Assembly: GCA_006538405.1 (NCBI GenBank)
Contig: BJKQ01000008.1
Coordinates: 682,001 to 746,000, forward strand
Source of the DNA: Hansfordia pulvinata
Lineage: Eukaryota; Ascomycota; Sordariomycetes; Xylariales
Direction of reading: 5' to 3'
Length of the DNA: 64,000 nt
The notes beneath the pieces were generated by a model that saw only the letters and a list, made by a program, of their open reading frames with translations, searched no databases and was not told the DNA's origin. Positions within the stretch are counted from its first letter, which is position 1. Each line of letters opens with the position of its first letter. A program made the translations under genes and the position numbers. This document shows positions 47,380-58,700 of the stretch, one piece after another.

Positions 47380-49499
47380 GGCGCGCAAGAGGCCGCGCGC
47401 AGGCGGGAGGTGCTGCTGCCGTGGAGCTGGTCATGCAGAGCGACGATGGTCGAGGGGGTCGGTGTGGCGAAATGACGGAGTCTGTCAAGTCTCTGGATCC
47501 TGGCCCAAGCCCGGGGATAGGTCGAGGAAGTGCCAGACGTGATGTGGCCAATGCTCGTGGGTTTATTATAAGACAGGATATAGGGCAGCAGCCAAGCAGA
47601 AAGGAGGAGAGAGCGGGATGAGTGGCTCCGGAGCGCGGCGCATGAATGTGGGTGAGAGCAAGGAACGGGGGGGGCTGTCTCGGACTGGCAATACCAAACC
47701 TGTAAGATGGGCGGAAAGGACCACCTTGCAAGTGAGAGAGAAGAAGAGAGGCGGCCGAGGAGACGGACGGTCATACAGGTGAAGCTGAAGCCGGACTACG
47801 AGTACTCGTACTAGGGGCGCAATTGGAGGCGGAAGGAGCGGCTCACCTCGTCGACGGATCACGCGCATCGCACGACGGGACCCGGCAAGTTAGGTACATA
47901 CCATTTTAGGTATGCACGGAGGGCGGGTTTATGGCGACCTTCATCTGGTTCGCCGGCTGAGGTGCGCATGCAGGCCGATAGTTTCACGGGGGCGATGTCT
48001 ACACGGGCCAGGACACCAGCGTGCACGATAGTCGTACGAGTATACTGGTCGTGAATCTGTGCGATTTTCGACTGTATTACCACAGGGGCCGGCACGGGGC
48101 CAGCAGCATCGATCAGTCAGTCAGTCGGTCAGTCAGTCGCATGCACGATGCGGCGCGCGGCGGCCGTGTCGCGTGCTCTGGACGGACGGTCGCAAAGCGG
48201 ACTCGGGCGGCCCGGTCAGTCATGACATCACAAGGCCAGAGCATCGGCTCGATGGCAATTTCTCCAAGTCCAATCCCATCATTGGGAACTCGCTAACACG
48301 AGATTGGGTACCTCACGGCCCAGCCTGGCCGGCTCTCTCAGGGGGGGTTGTCGACGGCAGGGTGCATCGCGGGGCTTCCATGCCTACTCTGCGAACTGAA
48401 GCTATCCATGTGCGCTGAGAAGAGACGGCCTCGGGATAGAAGAAGTTCACAGCCGACCCCCTCACCAATGTGACTACCTACCCACGACATGGCATTTGCA
48501 AAAAGCCCATTCCCTCCTATGTACTTACGTAGGGCAGACCATCGCGACCAAGCTCGGCTGCCCTGAGGCTCGGTCTAACCGGACCAGTCCCTCCAGGCCA
48601 CCAGCCCAACCCCAAACCCAAGGATCCGGCGCAGGACCAGAGGCTATCCCGCCCAATGCCGGCGGTTGCCAGCGTCGCGCAGGGGGGGCCGACTGTCCCG
48701 ACTGGGCGAAGTGGGTCGCTGCTCTCGCCAGAACGGGCCCCCCTACGCCCCCCCAAGCGCTGAACTGGGCACTCTCCACTCCACTGCAGACGAGAGCCCG
48801 GCTCTGGAGGTACACGCAAGTACCCCCCCGCCTCGCTCAGCCGCAGCACTACCAGCCCAGGACCCCCTTCGCGACGTCCGCCTGCCATGTTGCATTGACG
48901 TCAGGGTCCCGGACATCAAGCTCCGGGCCCATCCCATCCCAGCACCAGAGCAGAGACCGCCCAGCCAGGGCCTTATTACATTGAGCCCGCATTTCGAGCA
49001 GCTGAAGGACTGCCGCCGCTCTCGCGTCTCGCCTCGCCTCGCCGGCATCCATGTCGCAGGCGAACAGAAGCAGTCCAGAGTAGGTACGCGTACGAGTACC
49101 TACAAAGACGCAGCTCGCCTCCCCCCGCCCCTGGCCAGAACCCCATCTGACCTGGCGCATTTGAGAGTCCATCCAGCATCGGGGTGCTATCGAGATTGTC
49201 GACCTCACGAAGTCCCATTACCTTCCCGGCGCGCCTGCCGCGCACGTCAGTACCACGGAGTTCCGTCGTGTGCGCTCGGATCACGCCGCCATACTCGTAC
49301 ACCACCCGGCCGGCCCGGTCTGTGGAAGCGGGCCCTGCTCATCAAACGTCCGCATTGCAATCACAAGAGATACGAGTGAGAGGACACGACACGGTTGGGT
49401 TCTCTAATCACGCTGCATGTCTTCCGGCACGATTTCTCGGGTTGCGCTCACGAATCATCATTTGACCGGATAAGGGCCGGTCGGGCGCTGCTACGAACA
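47380..49499. other. Intergenic region, no gene found
   Basis: Promoter of the glucosyltransferase gene and 3' flank of the aminopeptidase gene. A perfect palindrome TACGAGTACTCGTA lies at 47797-47810, about 420 bp upstream of the glucosyltransferase ATG. A GTCA-type repeat lies at 48113-48140. A 237-codon frame at 48666-49379 has no protein-like features. Confidence 0.45.
47797..47810. promoter_or_regulatory. 14-bp perfect palindrome TACGAGTACTCGTA, candidate regulatory site
   Basis: The sequence is identical to its reverse complement and is the symmetrical form of a word found at many intergenic positions here. It lies about 420 bp upstream of the glucosyltransferase start. Function is inferred only. 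Confidence 0.35.
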
Positions 49500-51244
49500 C
49501 TACTGGCCGCCGGCCGCGATAATCTTCTGCAGCTCTTCCGGCTCCTTGGGCGCATCCGTCAGGTTCACGTAGCCGTCCGCCGTGATGACAATGTTGTCCT
49601 CGATTCTGCAAACTCCCCCAAGTCAGCAAACGGGTTTTTTTCCCCACGCCGCCAGCCCGGGCGCACGAGAGAGGAAACAAGATGGGAATGCGCGAGATGG
49701 TTTTACATACCTGACACCGCCGACATCCCAGTACTGGTCCAGCACCTCCTCGTTGATGAACTGGGCGTGCTTGGGGTCCTTCAGGTGCGGCTTGATGATG
49801 AAGTCGCAGAAGTAGATCTGGAGCTCGCGTCAGCGTCAGCATCAACGTCGCCGTCGCCGCAGGCCGGCCGGCCGGAACAGAACTCACGCCCGGCTCGACG
49901 GTGATCACGCTCCCCGCCGGCAGGTTCCTCCGACACCTCAGGTACCGGAACAGAGGGTCGGGGTCCGCGTAGTTGGGGTGGCCGCCCGTGTCGTGGGTGT
50001 CCATCCCGAGATAGTGGCCCAGCCCGTGCGGCAGGAAGGCGGCGCTGGTCCGCGCCTTGAGGATCTCGTCCTTGTCGCCCCGGAGGATGCCCAGCGACAG
50101 CAGCCCGTCGATGGCGATCTTGTGCGCGAGCACGTGCACGTCGTCCCACAGAACGCCCTCTCTCAGCACGGCGATGCACTCCTTCTGCATCTTGAGCACA
50201 ATGTCGTAGATGGCCCGGGACTTGTCCGAGAACTGCCCGGAGATGGGGAAGGTTCGGGTCTGTGGTCGCGATCGTGTCTGGTCAGTTACCTGTGCGGGAG
50301 CCCTGCGCTGCGGGGCGGGCAGCGCGACTCACAATGTCGGCGGCGTAGGTGTCCCACTCGGCGCCGGCGTCCAGCAGCAGGAGGTCCTTGCCGGCCAGGG
50401 GCTTGTCGTTGGGGACGTAGTGCAGGGTGGCGGCGGCGCGGCCGCTGGCGACGATGCTCGGGTACGCCTGCTTCTTGGCGCCCTGGCCGGTGCAGTAGCC
50501 CTGGAAGACGCCCTCGAGGTTGGACTCGTTCTGGGCGGAGCGGACCCTCTCGAGGACGGCACGGTGGGCGGCGCCGCTGACCTGGTTGGCCTTGCGGATC
50601 AGGGCGATCTCGTACTCGTCCTTGACGACGCGGCACTCGTCGACGGCCTCGGCCAGGAGGGACAGCTCCTTGTTGTCGAAGTTGAGGAAGGTGACCGAGT
50701 CGCTGACGCGCTCCGAGATGGCGAAGACGGTGGACCCGGGCTGGTCGCCGAGCTTGGCCAGGGCGGGGTTGAGCTCGGTGGAGGGCAGGACGTGGTCGAC
50801 GTCGTACCTGGCGAGGGCCTCGTCGGCGCTCATGGGCAGGCCCGACCAAATGACCGAGTCCGGGTCGACGGGGGGGATGAAGAGGGTGGACTTGGCGGTG
50901 GCCATGTCGTAGATGAGATAGCAGTCGGGCACGTCGACGCCCGTCAGGTACATGAAGGCGCGGCGCTGGCTACGGCGTGGGGCCGGGTCAGTCGGGATCG
51001 GGACCGGGACACACACACACACACACACACACACGGGGCGTGAGGTAGGGCGACGAGGAAAGAGCACTCACCGGAAGGGGACGGGCTCGTCGCTGTCCTC
51101 CAGCAGCCTGTCGGCGCTGCCCTCGAGGTAGATGACGCCGTTGGCGCCGGGCTTCTTGGAGCGGATGTACTCGGCGACCCTCCTGGCGTGGTCTTTGGCG
51201 GGATACTTGCCCGCGAGGACGCGGTCGACGTCGATGTTGGCCAT
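49500..51244 (-). CDS. PEPP: Xaa-Pro aminopeptidase, PEPP type (M24B metallopeptidase)
   Basis: Five exons (51244-51072, 50969-50333, 50259-49888, 49817-49711, 49605-49500) join without any frame error to 464 aa, the usual length for fungal PEPP proteins. It removes N-terminal residues next to proline using two metal ions. The creatinase-like N-domain starts [20 protein letters not shown] and includes [17 protein letters not shown]. The catalytic domain carries the M24 ligands: two Asp in [20 protein letters not shown], His in [19 protein letters not shown], Glu in ITVEPGIYF and Glu in [10 protein letters not shown]. Introns are short with GTGAGT or GTATGT donors. An open, in-frame, Arg/Pro-rich extension of 166 codons reaches an ATG at 51742, but family length supports the start at 51244. 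Confidence 0.93.
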
Positions 51245-53634
51245 GGCGGCGGCGGCGGCGCGGGACGAGACAGGTCGGCGGGAGGGCGACGACGGGGTAG
51301 GGCCGGCGGCGCGGGGCAGTCGGGGGCGGCGGGCGAGGGGCGACGGCGGCGGCGGCGGTGCGAGTTGGCCGGTGGTCGGGGGTCGGCGCAGGGAGGCAAG
51401 CAGCGGCTGGTGGGGCTGGCGGTGTGAGGATGCGAAGGGCCGCGAGGTCGGGGCGGTCGTGGGTGAGGAGGGCGCGCGGGGGAGGAGGGTCTGGAGGCGT
51501 GGACGGGGGGGATGAAGGCTACGAGGCCGCGGGGGAGGAGGGGCTGCGTGCGGAGCGGACGGCGGCACAGGCCGGCTGGCGGCGGCAGCAGCATGAGGGG
51601 CAGTGGAGGTGGTGCGGAAGGCAATGGCAATGGACCGGCTCTGGTTGGCCGGAAGCGCTGGATCAGGCAGGTCCCGGATGTCAGACCTCTCTCTGCCTGT
51701 GGGCAGCAGCTCCAGCTGGACTCCAGCTTGGACCACATCCATAGGAGGCCGGAGCGGTGGAGAGCGGTGACCGCCCGGAATGGCCTGGAAGAGGGGCTGC
51801 TCAGTGAGCTTCAGTGGGTTGAACGCGCTGTGCTGGACGCGCCGGGAGCCCGAGCCAGCAGCAGCCCGCCGGAGCAGTGGAGCTTGTAGGTTCTAGGTGA
51901 GGTGGGCGCTGGAGCTCGGGACAGCTCCACTCCATCCGGCTGTGCGTTCGTCTGGGCCCGGGTACCGGCGGCGGTTACGTCAGCCAGCGCAGGCGTGTCG
52001 CGTCGATACATTAGGTACGTTACCTGGCTCACAAGCCACGGCCAGTCACAGTTGGCTTGCACGGTCGCAGGCGCTACGCATGCCACGACACGACATCATA
52101 GCCATTCTCTGCACCCGCCGGCATTGTTGTGGACTCGTACTGGTTTCTTCTTTCTACAGAGTACTCGTCGCGCATACACGTTGCATGTATGGAGCGTGAG
52201 CGTAACGGCGGCGCCTCTCGTTGCCTTTACACGTCACGTCGACAGCACAGACCGAGGCAGAGCTCGACACCGTGGAAAGCGGTAATGTGGCAACACGCCT
52301 TGCCCGGACTCATCTCGTGCACAGGTCTTCAGAGGCTCGCGTTGCAGTATTACTAATTAACGACTAGATCCCCCCCCCCCCCCTCAGTCTCCTTTCTGCG
52401 CTGCGGGCACCATGTATGAAAAGCCCGGGCAGAAAAGCTGGGACGTGGCGATGCCGCCTCCGTCGACGGCGAGGATTTCCATGTCCGTGTATCCCCCAGA
52501 CGAGACGTATATACTCTGGAGGCGAGAAGGCGCAGCGTGCAGAACACCCCGGCACTCTCAGTCTGGGAAGGGGAAGGGGCGGACGTCTTCAACCGGCGCT
52601 CCATCATGCTCGTGTCCCCAGCGCCATCGCCGCGCGTCATCTCGTGTTCCCGCGTCGAGTTCGGTCCCGCCTCGGCGTCCCTCCGCAGCGAGCAGGCCTG
52701 TCTTGGCTCACATCCCCGAGGGGCGATAGTCGGCAGACCGAGGATCACCTTCCCTGGCCATCCCCGGGGCAGCAGCCATGGCGAGCCTCCCATCCTGTCT
52801 GCCCGGTTCGACGGGCAGAGCAGCCCCCCTCTCCCATGTCTGATCCGCAGCGAGCTGCCACGCATGTCTTCTGAGCAGAAACACAAGAATTCCCCTTCCC
52901 AAGAGGAGGGACGCAGTCTGAGTCAAGTAAAGCTCAGCCGGAAGCGTGTTGGCAGCCCATGTCAGGCCACCCGCTCCCTTCTTTCCTCGCCCTTGACCGG
53001 CCTTCCACGCGCAGAATCACGCGTGTCTTGCTTTCGAAGCAGGATTTTTTTTCTCGATTCAGCGCTGACGACTCAGATCTTCCCGAGACATGAACACTCT
53101 TTCCCGCCTGTCAAAATGTCCGTCACTGCGCTTCTCCGCGTTTTTGTTTCCCTCCCACGTCCGCCCGGCAGTCATGTAATTGGCGTGTCGGAGGGGGGGG
53201 GGGGGGGTTGGGTTATTTCAGTCCCGCTGTCTCCAGGGACGGTAACCCGGGGGGGCCTGTATGCGTGTTCGCAGGCCTTTCGCTGCCTCCGTAGTTTGTA
53301 GAGATCTGTCAGCGTGTACTCGCAGATGCGCAGTTCGTGCCGTGGTCGGTGGCGATTTCCGGCACTGCTGAGCTCGGAGGGTCAAAGGTCTTGGCGATGC
53401 CCAGAAACCTCAAGATCAGGGTCGTTGGCTCGTGTCGTGTCGTGTCGTCAGCGGTGGCTGTCGTCCATCGTAGAGTGCGGATATCAGGCCGCCAGCCAGC
53501 CAGCCAAAGCGCCCCCGTACTTCTCAACAGACGAGCCCGTGGGCTGGACCCAGCTTCGTTGCCCCCCGATTCTTCTCAAGGCTCCGTCTAATTCCTCGTT
53601 CAGCCCTCCCTTGCGGCCCTGAAAAACCCCCCTT
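51245..53634. other. Intergenic region, no gene found
   Basis: It includes the stop-free extension upstream of the aminopeptidase start (51245-51742), a C run (about 14 bases, 52370-52383), a G run (about 15 bases, 53193-53207) and CCAGCCAG repeats near 53493-53505. Open frames such as 52537-53301 (+) show no family features. Confidence 0.45.
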
Positions 53635-54194
53635 TCAACCCGCTGCCCCAGCCGGCTCAACGACAAGGCTCCCTCCCACTCCGCGGTCCCGCCTCCTCGC
53701 CGGGTCGAGCTTGAGCAGTAAACCCCCACCCACACCACCAGCACCACCACCACCGGCAACCCCGCCCATTTTACCGACGACCTCCACCCCAGGCGTGGTA
53801 GCCGGCGTAGGCAGGCCCAACAGCAGCCCGTTCCCGCCGCCGCCGCAGTACCGCCGCAGAGCGCCGAGGTGCGCGCGCAGGCACCCCTCGCGCGCGATCA
53901 GCTCGAAGCCGGCCAGGAAGCAGAAGCTGACCTCGAGGCGGGCGAGCTCGGCCTCGGAGACGCCGCCGACGCGCGCCACGCGGCCGTGCGGGTAGCTCAG
54001 GTCCTCGAGGGCCTTTTGGGCGACGCGGACGGCGGCGAGGAGCAGGCGGTGCGCGTTGCGGCGGGTCACGGGACCGCGCGGGGCAGGGCGTTGAAGTTCC
54101 CGGCGGCGGCGGCGGCATCGCCGCTTCCGCTGCTGGGCGGGGCTTGGTCTTGGTTGTCGTCGTTGTTGCTATTGCTATTGCTGCTGCTGCTATG

Positions 54195-54227
<33 letters not shown>

Positions 54228-55067
54228 GCTGCTGCTGCCATCTTCATCCGCCCCCGCCAGCCCGGCCAGACGCCACAGGTACAGCGACGCGGCGAGGTAC
54301 ACGGCGGCCGAGGCCGGGCAGAACCGGTGCAGGCGCCGCAGGTAGTCCTCGACGGCGATCGGGGGCGGGCGCTTGCTGTAGAACTTGCGCGTGATGGCGC
54401 TGTGCTGCAGGTTGAGCGGCTGCATGTTCTCGCCCACCACGATGAAGGGCTGCGGCGTCGGCTGGGGGTGGTGGGGGTTGGCTGCTGCTGCTGGCGGCTG
54501 CTGTTCCTGCTGCTGCTGTTGGCTTGCTGCTGCGCTGGGCGAGGCTGCCGTCGTCGAATCGCTGCTGTGGGCGGCGCCAAAGTAATCCCCCTCCTGCTGC
54601 GGCGGCGCCTGGTCGTGCTGGGCGCCATCTGCCGCGCCGTCGGTCGATGCCCCTCGCTGCTGTTGTTGCTGCTGCGCCGACGAGGAGGAGGAGGACTGTG
54701 AGCGGGAGTGGGAGGATCCCCCGGCCGCAGAAGCTGCCGCTGCCGCGCGCGCGGCCATGATGTCGGCCTTCTCACGCTGCATGCCCGTCATGTTGGGGTA
54801 GGTCGGGTTGGCCGGGGGCGGGGTGGGAGGCACGTCGCCGGTGAGGCGGACGAGGGTCTCGACGCCGTCGCTGAGCAGCTTGAGGGCCGCGATGGGCGAT
54901 ATCTGGAACAGTAGGTCGCCCTCATCCGCGCCCTCGTCCTCGGCGGCGCCGGCGAGGGGCAGGGCCGAGGCCGGGGCGGGCGGCGTGCGGCGGGCCTGGG
55001 CGGCGACCAGCCCTGGGTCGTTGGAGGGGTCCGGGCGCGGGGGCGGCGTCGTCGGCGTGGGCTCCAT
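53635..55067 (-). CDS. PHO80-family cyclin (PREG1/Pcl-like)
   Basis: ATG 55067 opens MEPTPTTPPPRPDPSNDP; a one-base addition at 54070-54072 joins the two frames to about 477 aa. The PHO80-type cyclin box starts at LLFQISPIAALKLLSDGVET, is interrupted by a long Ser/Gln/Ala-rich insertion, and resumes at KFYSKRPPPIAVEDYLRRLH and FCPASAAVYLAASLYLWRLA. A second insertion with about 11 Asn follows, then RRNAHRLLLAAVRVAQKALE and ARLEVSFCFLAGFELIAREG. In yeast and Neurospora such cyclins (PHO80, PREG) bind a PHO85-like kinase and repress the phosphate-starvation response, so a phosphate or nutrient-signalling role is likely; I cannot say which subfamily. The Gly/Val-rich C-terminus after the box is less certain, because another uncorrected shift could alter it. 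Confidence 0.85.
54191..54236. repeat. TTG/CAA triplet tract encoding poly-Asn/Ser in the cyclin
   Basis: GTTGTT triplets on the plus strand encode about 11 Asn on the coding strand, next to Ser/Asn codons. The tract lies between conserved cyclin helices. Confidence 0.8.
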
Positions 55068-55732
55068 GGCCGCTGCTGCTGCTGATGCTTTCTGTTTGCT
55101 GGCGTGTTGCTGTCGTTGTGGCGGCGGCAGCGGCGGCGGCGGCGGCGGCTGTGCTGGGTGGTGAGTCGAGGTGAGCGGCGCGCAGGAGGTGTTGTCGCGT
55201 GCTTTGATGGACGGGCTGCTGCTTCGGGAGACAAGAGCCCGAGGTCGAGGAGAAGGAGGCCGGCGTGGAGTCCAGGGTCCGCCGAGGAGGTCAGGGGGTG
55301 TATATATTCGTAGTCTGGGCGGCGGCTATAGAGCGCCCGTCGCATGGTCGTGCGACAACAGCGGCGGCCCGTGTAAGTGCGCAACACGAGGGCAGGCAGG
55401 TACGAGTGCAGGTACGGCTCAGTCGCGGCGCTGCTTCAACGTGGGCAGGGGCCGCGCGACAGGGGATCAGGAAGCAAGGTCGTGTCTCGAGGGCCGCTCT
55501 CGACGGCGGTGTGAGACAAGACAAGGGACGCGGCGGGCAGACGGGCAGATGGGGATCAGCGTGCTCTGGGCGGATCAGGCTGCACGAGGTGCGAGTACAG
55601 CGGAGAGGCCTGCAGGGCGAGGACCCGATGGCCGCATGGCGCATACGGGGGGGGTTTGGTGGTGGGCAGGTGGGTGGAGGAAAGACTCTTCACCGCGGCT
55701 ATATATGGAGTGGCGAGGCGGCGGGCGTGGTG

Positions 55733-55763
<31 letters not shown>

Positions 55764-58700
55764 TGTCGTGGTGGTGGTTTTGTTCGTTGATGTATTCAGT
55801 CCCTCCCACCATCTAATGCTGTGGTGCCGCTGGTGCTGTCGGGTGCTATGTTAGGTACATACGGTAGGTACAGGTAAGGCATACATGTACATGGGTGCAT
55901 GTACGAGCACCTCCTAATGCGGTGCGGTGCGGTGCGGTGCGGTGCGGTGCGGTGCAGTGTTGGAGCCTCTTTAGCGGGGTGCGACGAGAAACCTGACCGT
56001 TCACGTGCCGTCGCCGCAGGTACTCTCCAGAGTACCGTGACGACGGTACTCGGACGAGGAGGCAGAACAGACCTAGGGACAGAGCCGGACGCGTTTGTGG
56101 CCCAGAATTCACAAATGCATTGCGGGCCGTGTTGGGGCGTCGATTTCGCATCTCTCCTCTGTCCAAGGTACATGAACCTAACCACTGCTCTTTGTCTCTC
56201 TCCTCTCTCCGACCTCCATTTCCGTCCCTACCGTATCCGTGGTGTAAGTTACAATTCCGTAGCGCATACGGTACGTCCCGCTGTTGGAGAAGAGCTTGGA
56301 GAAGCCCCCAGGTTGGAGGGGCTGCTGCAAAGGGCAAGCCGAGGCGGCGGTACAGCCCAATCAGACGGATCGACGGCCGCTGAGGAGGGAGGGAGAGGAG
56401 AGGAGAGGGCAGAGAGCAGAGGGCGGAGAGATGGAGGGACATCGAGAGGTCATGTTGGGAGAGGTGGTTCTTCCTTGTCCGCCAGCACCTCACCAGCACC
56501 TCACCCACCTCCATTCGATGTCCGCTACATTGTGTAGAACGGAAGCGTACGAGTAGGTACTCGGTACGAACTCTACGCCCGCCGCTGCTCATCGGCACAC
56601 TTAAGGTTTTGGTGGTGGACTGTCCCAACGGGCGGCGCCCACATTCGTCCGATGGCGGCCTGGCCAGCCACACCAGCCCCTCTTCCCGGCGAGCCAGGTC
56701 CACCGCGACCCAGAAGGCCGCCCCAGAAATAGATTCTTTATCACCTCTTTTTTTTTTTTTTATCCCCCTTTCCTCATTCCCATTTTTGTTCTTCTTCCAC
56801 TACGAGTACTCGTCATGATAAAGCCAGCCCATCAACGAAAAAACACTGCCGCGGTGGCCACAAAACTGGACCTGGGCTACGAACACCGTGGGATGATGGG
56901 GCTCTTCTCTGCAACGTTTGTGGGTTTTCCTGTCTGCCCCTGCCGCTCCACCGGTCCTGCATACCTACGGAGTACGCGTACGGGTGAGTATCTTAGGTGC
57001 TTACAAGGTCGCATGGGTGAGTTATGCAAGTGGAGCTCGTACCTCCCATGGCTCTAGCCTAATAAGGCGCGATATATGGGTCAGATTCTGGTGCTGAGAG
57101 GGGAAAGTCAAGGGATTTTAGCCATATCAGGTCCTTGTTATACTCACTTGAAATCTACCCTGAGAGGCTAAGCGTCCCAAATCTACGCTAATGCACTACC
57201 TGACAGGGGTAACAAAACTCCGGCCTGCAACCGCGTATTAGGTCCCCGTTGGACTTATTTCTAAGAGTGCTGTGCGTAAGACCGGGGCGAGGAGGGGACA
57301 GATCCGGAAAACGGAACTATTGTCGTCAGGGTCCCCTCCAGGCAGGCCGGTCGGTCCCTTTCCTCTGCTTCTTCCCATCCTCTGCAGTGGAGGGACAAAG
57401 CGGAGGGCAAAGCGGACTGGACGGAGCCCGCTGCACCTTGGGTAACATCTGGAGTACTCGCACACCACGGCGCAGCACAAAGGCAGCACATGCCCGTCGC
57501 TGCGGCGCACGTGGTTGGTTGCGCGACTCGGGGCCGCCGCCTCTCGCAAGTGGGCTACCATTGTCCGGTCTGGTTTCTACCTACCACACATCACAGGTCT
57601 TATATTGTTGTTAGCTTCGATCAGCAGCCCAGGATGATGATTCACGTAAGGGCCATCTACCGGGTTTCCAGCCCCCCTTCCATTTTCCATCCGTCTGTAC
57701 CGGGCATGGATCTGACATGCCAAAGCAGAGCTGTCCTTTCAGTGAGGTCAGCAGTCTGCTGCTATTTTTTGTGCCATTTCCCATAGAGGGAAAGAGAGAG
57801 AGAGAGAGAGAGAGAGCAGTGCGGGCCCCCCTCTCCCGCCTGCTTACGAGTATTAGGCCGTCCTGCGGAACAAGAAGGGGACCCCAACTACAACTAACGA
57901 TGACGGGGACGCGGGTCGAAAGGGTCGCTGCTGTGGTGGGGTCGGTCTGGGCCTCTGAGAGAATTGGGGTCTTCTGGGCTGCTGCGCTGCGGGCGGTCCA
58001 CCTGTCCTGTCGATCTGCGGCCGTTCCACACACACGCACATATCCGTCCCACGCGGCCACGCAGGTTGGCGGCAGCTTTTAAAGGGCTAGCCGGAGGGCA
58101 GGAGGGCCGGCCGGAAACATGGCACGCGACCCAGACGCTTATGAGAATGGAGATGTTCGTAGTGCGTTGTTGTTTAGGGGGGGAGTACTCGTACTGGTCT
58201 CTTGATGCGGGGCCCGCCTCCAAGCGGGAGCGTGATATACTCGTAGCTACCTACCTGGCAGGTATTCCGTAATGGCAATGACATGCCGCTGGCTGGCTGA
58301 CCGGAGGCGTGACCACGGGGAGGGAGGAGCTGTGATGAGACACGGACGGCAGTCCGGGCGGGTTCGAGTACTGAATTCAACCCACTGATGAAGAGGGAGA
58401 GAGAGGAAGAGGCTGCTGGATGGCGGGCTGTGGCTGTCAGCCCCGGCACGGCCCTCCCTTTTCCCATTCAGCTTCAGCTTCATCGGGGATCTCCAGAGCC
58501 GCAAGACCTGGGCGCTCTCTCCCTCTTCGCCCGCTCTCCCGCGTGCGTCTCTGGCGCGCTGCAGGGCCACGGAGATGAGCCTGGCGTGGCACCACTTGCG
58601 CCAGCTGATTTTGCCTCGCCCGCCTCACGCTCACGGGTACTCGACTCGTAACCCGGGTGCGCGACGATCAGCAGCAGAGCAGCCTGGCTGCAATCGAGAG

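Noticed and set aside
48666..49379. 237-codon plus-strand frame
   Set aside because: Arg/Pro/Ser-rich translation with no conserved blocks, as expected for antisense or random frames in GC-rich intergenic DNA.
52537..53301. 254-codon plus-strand frame
   Set aside because: No recognisable motif and its C-terminal part is translated from a 15-base G run.
57060..57240. Lower-GC patch as a solo LTR
   Set aside because: No terminal TG...CA inverted ends or target duplication could be found.
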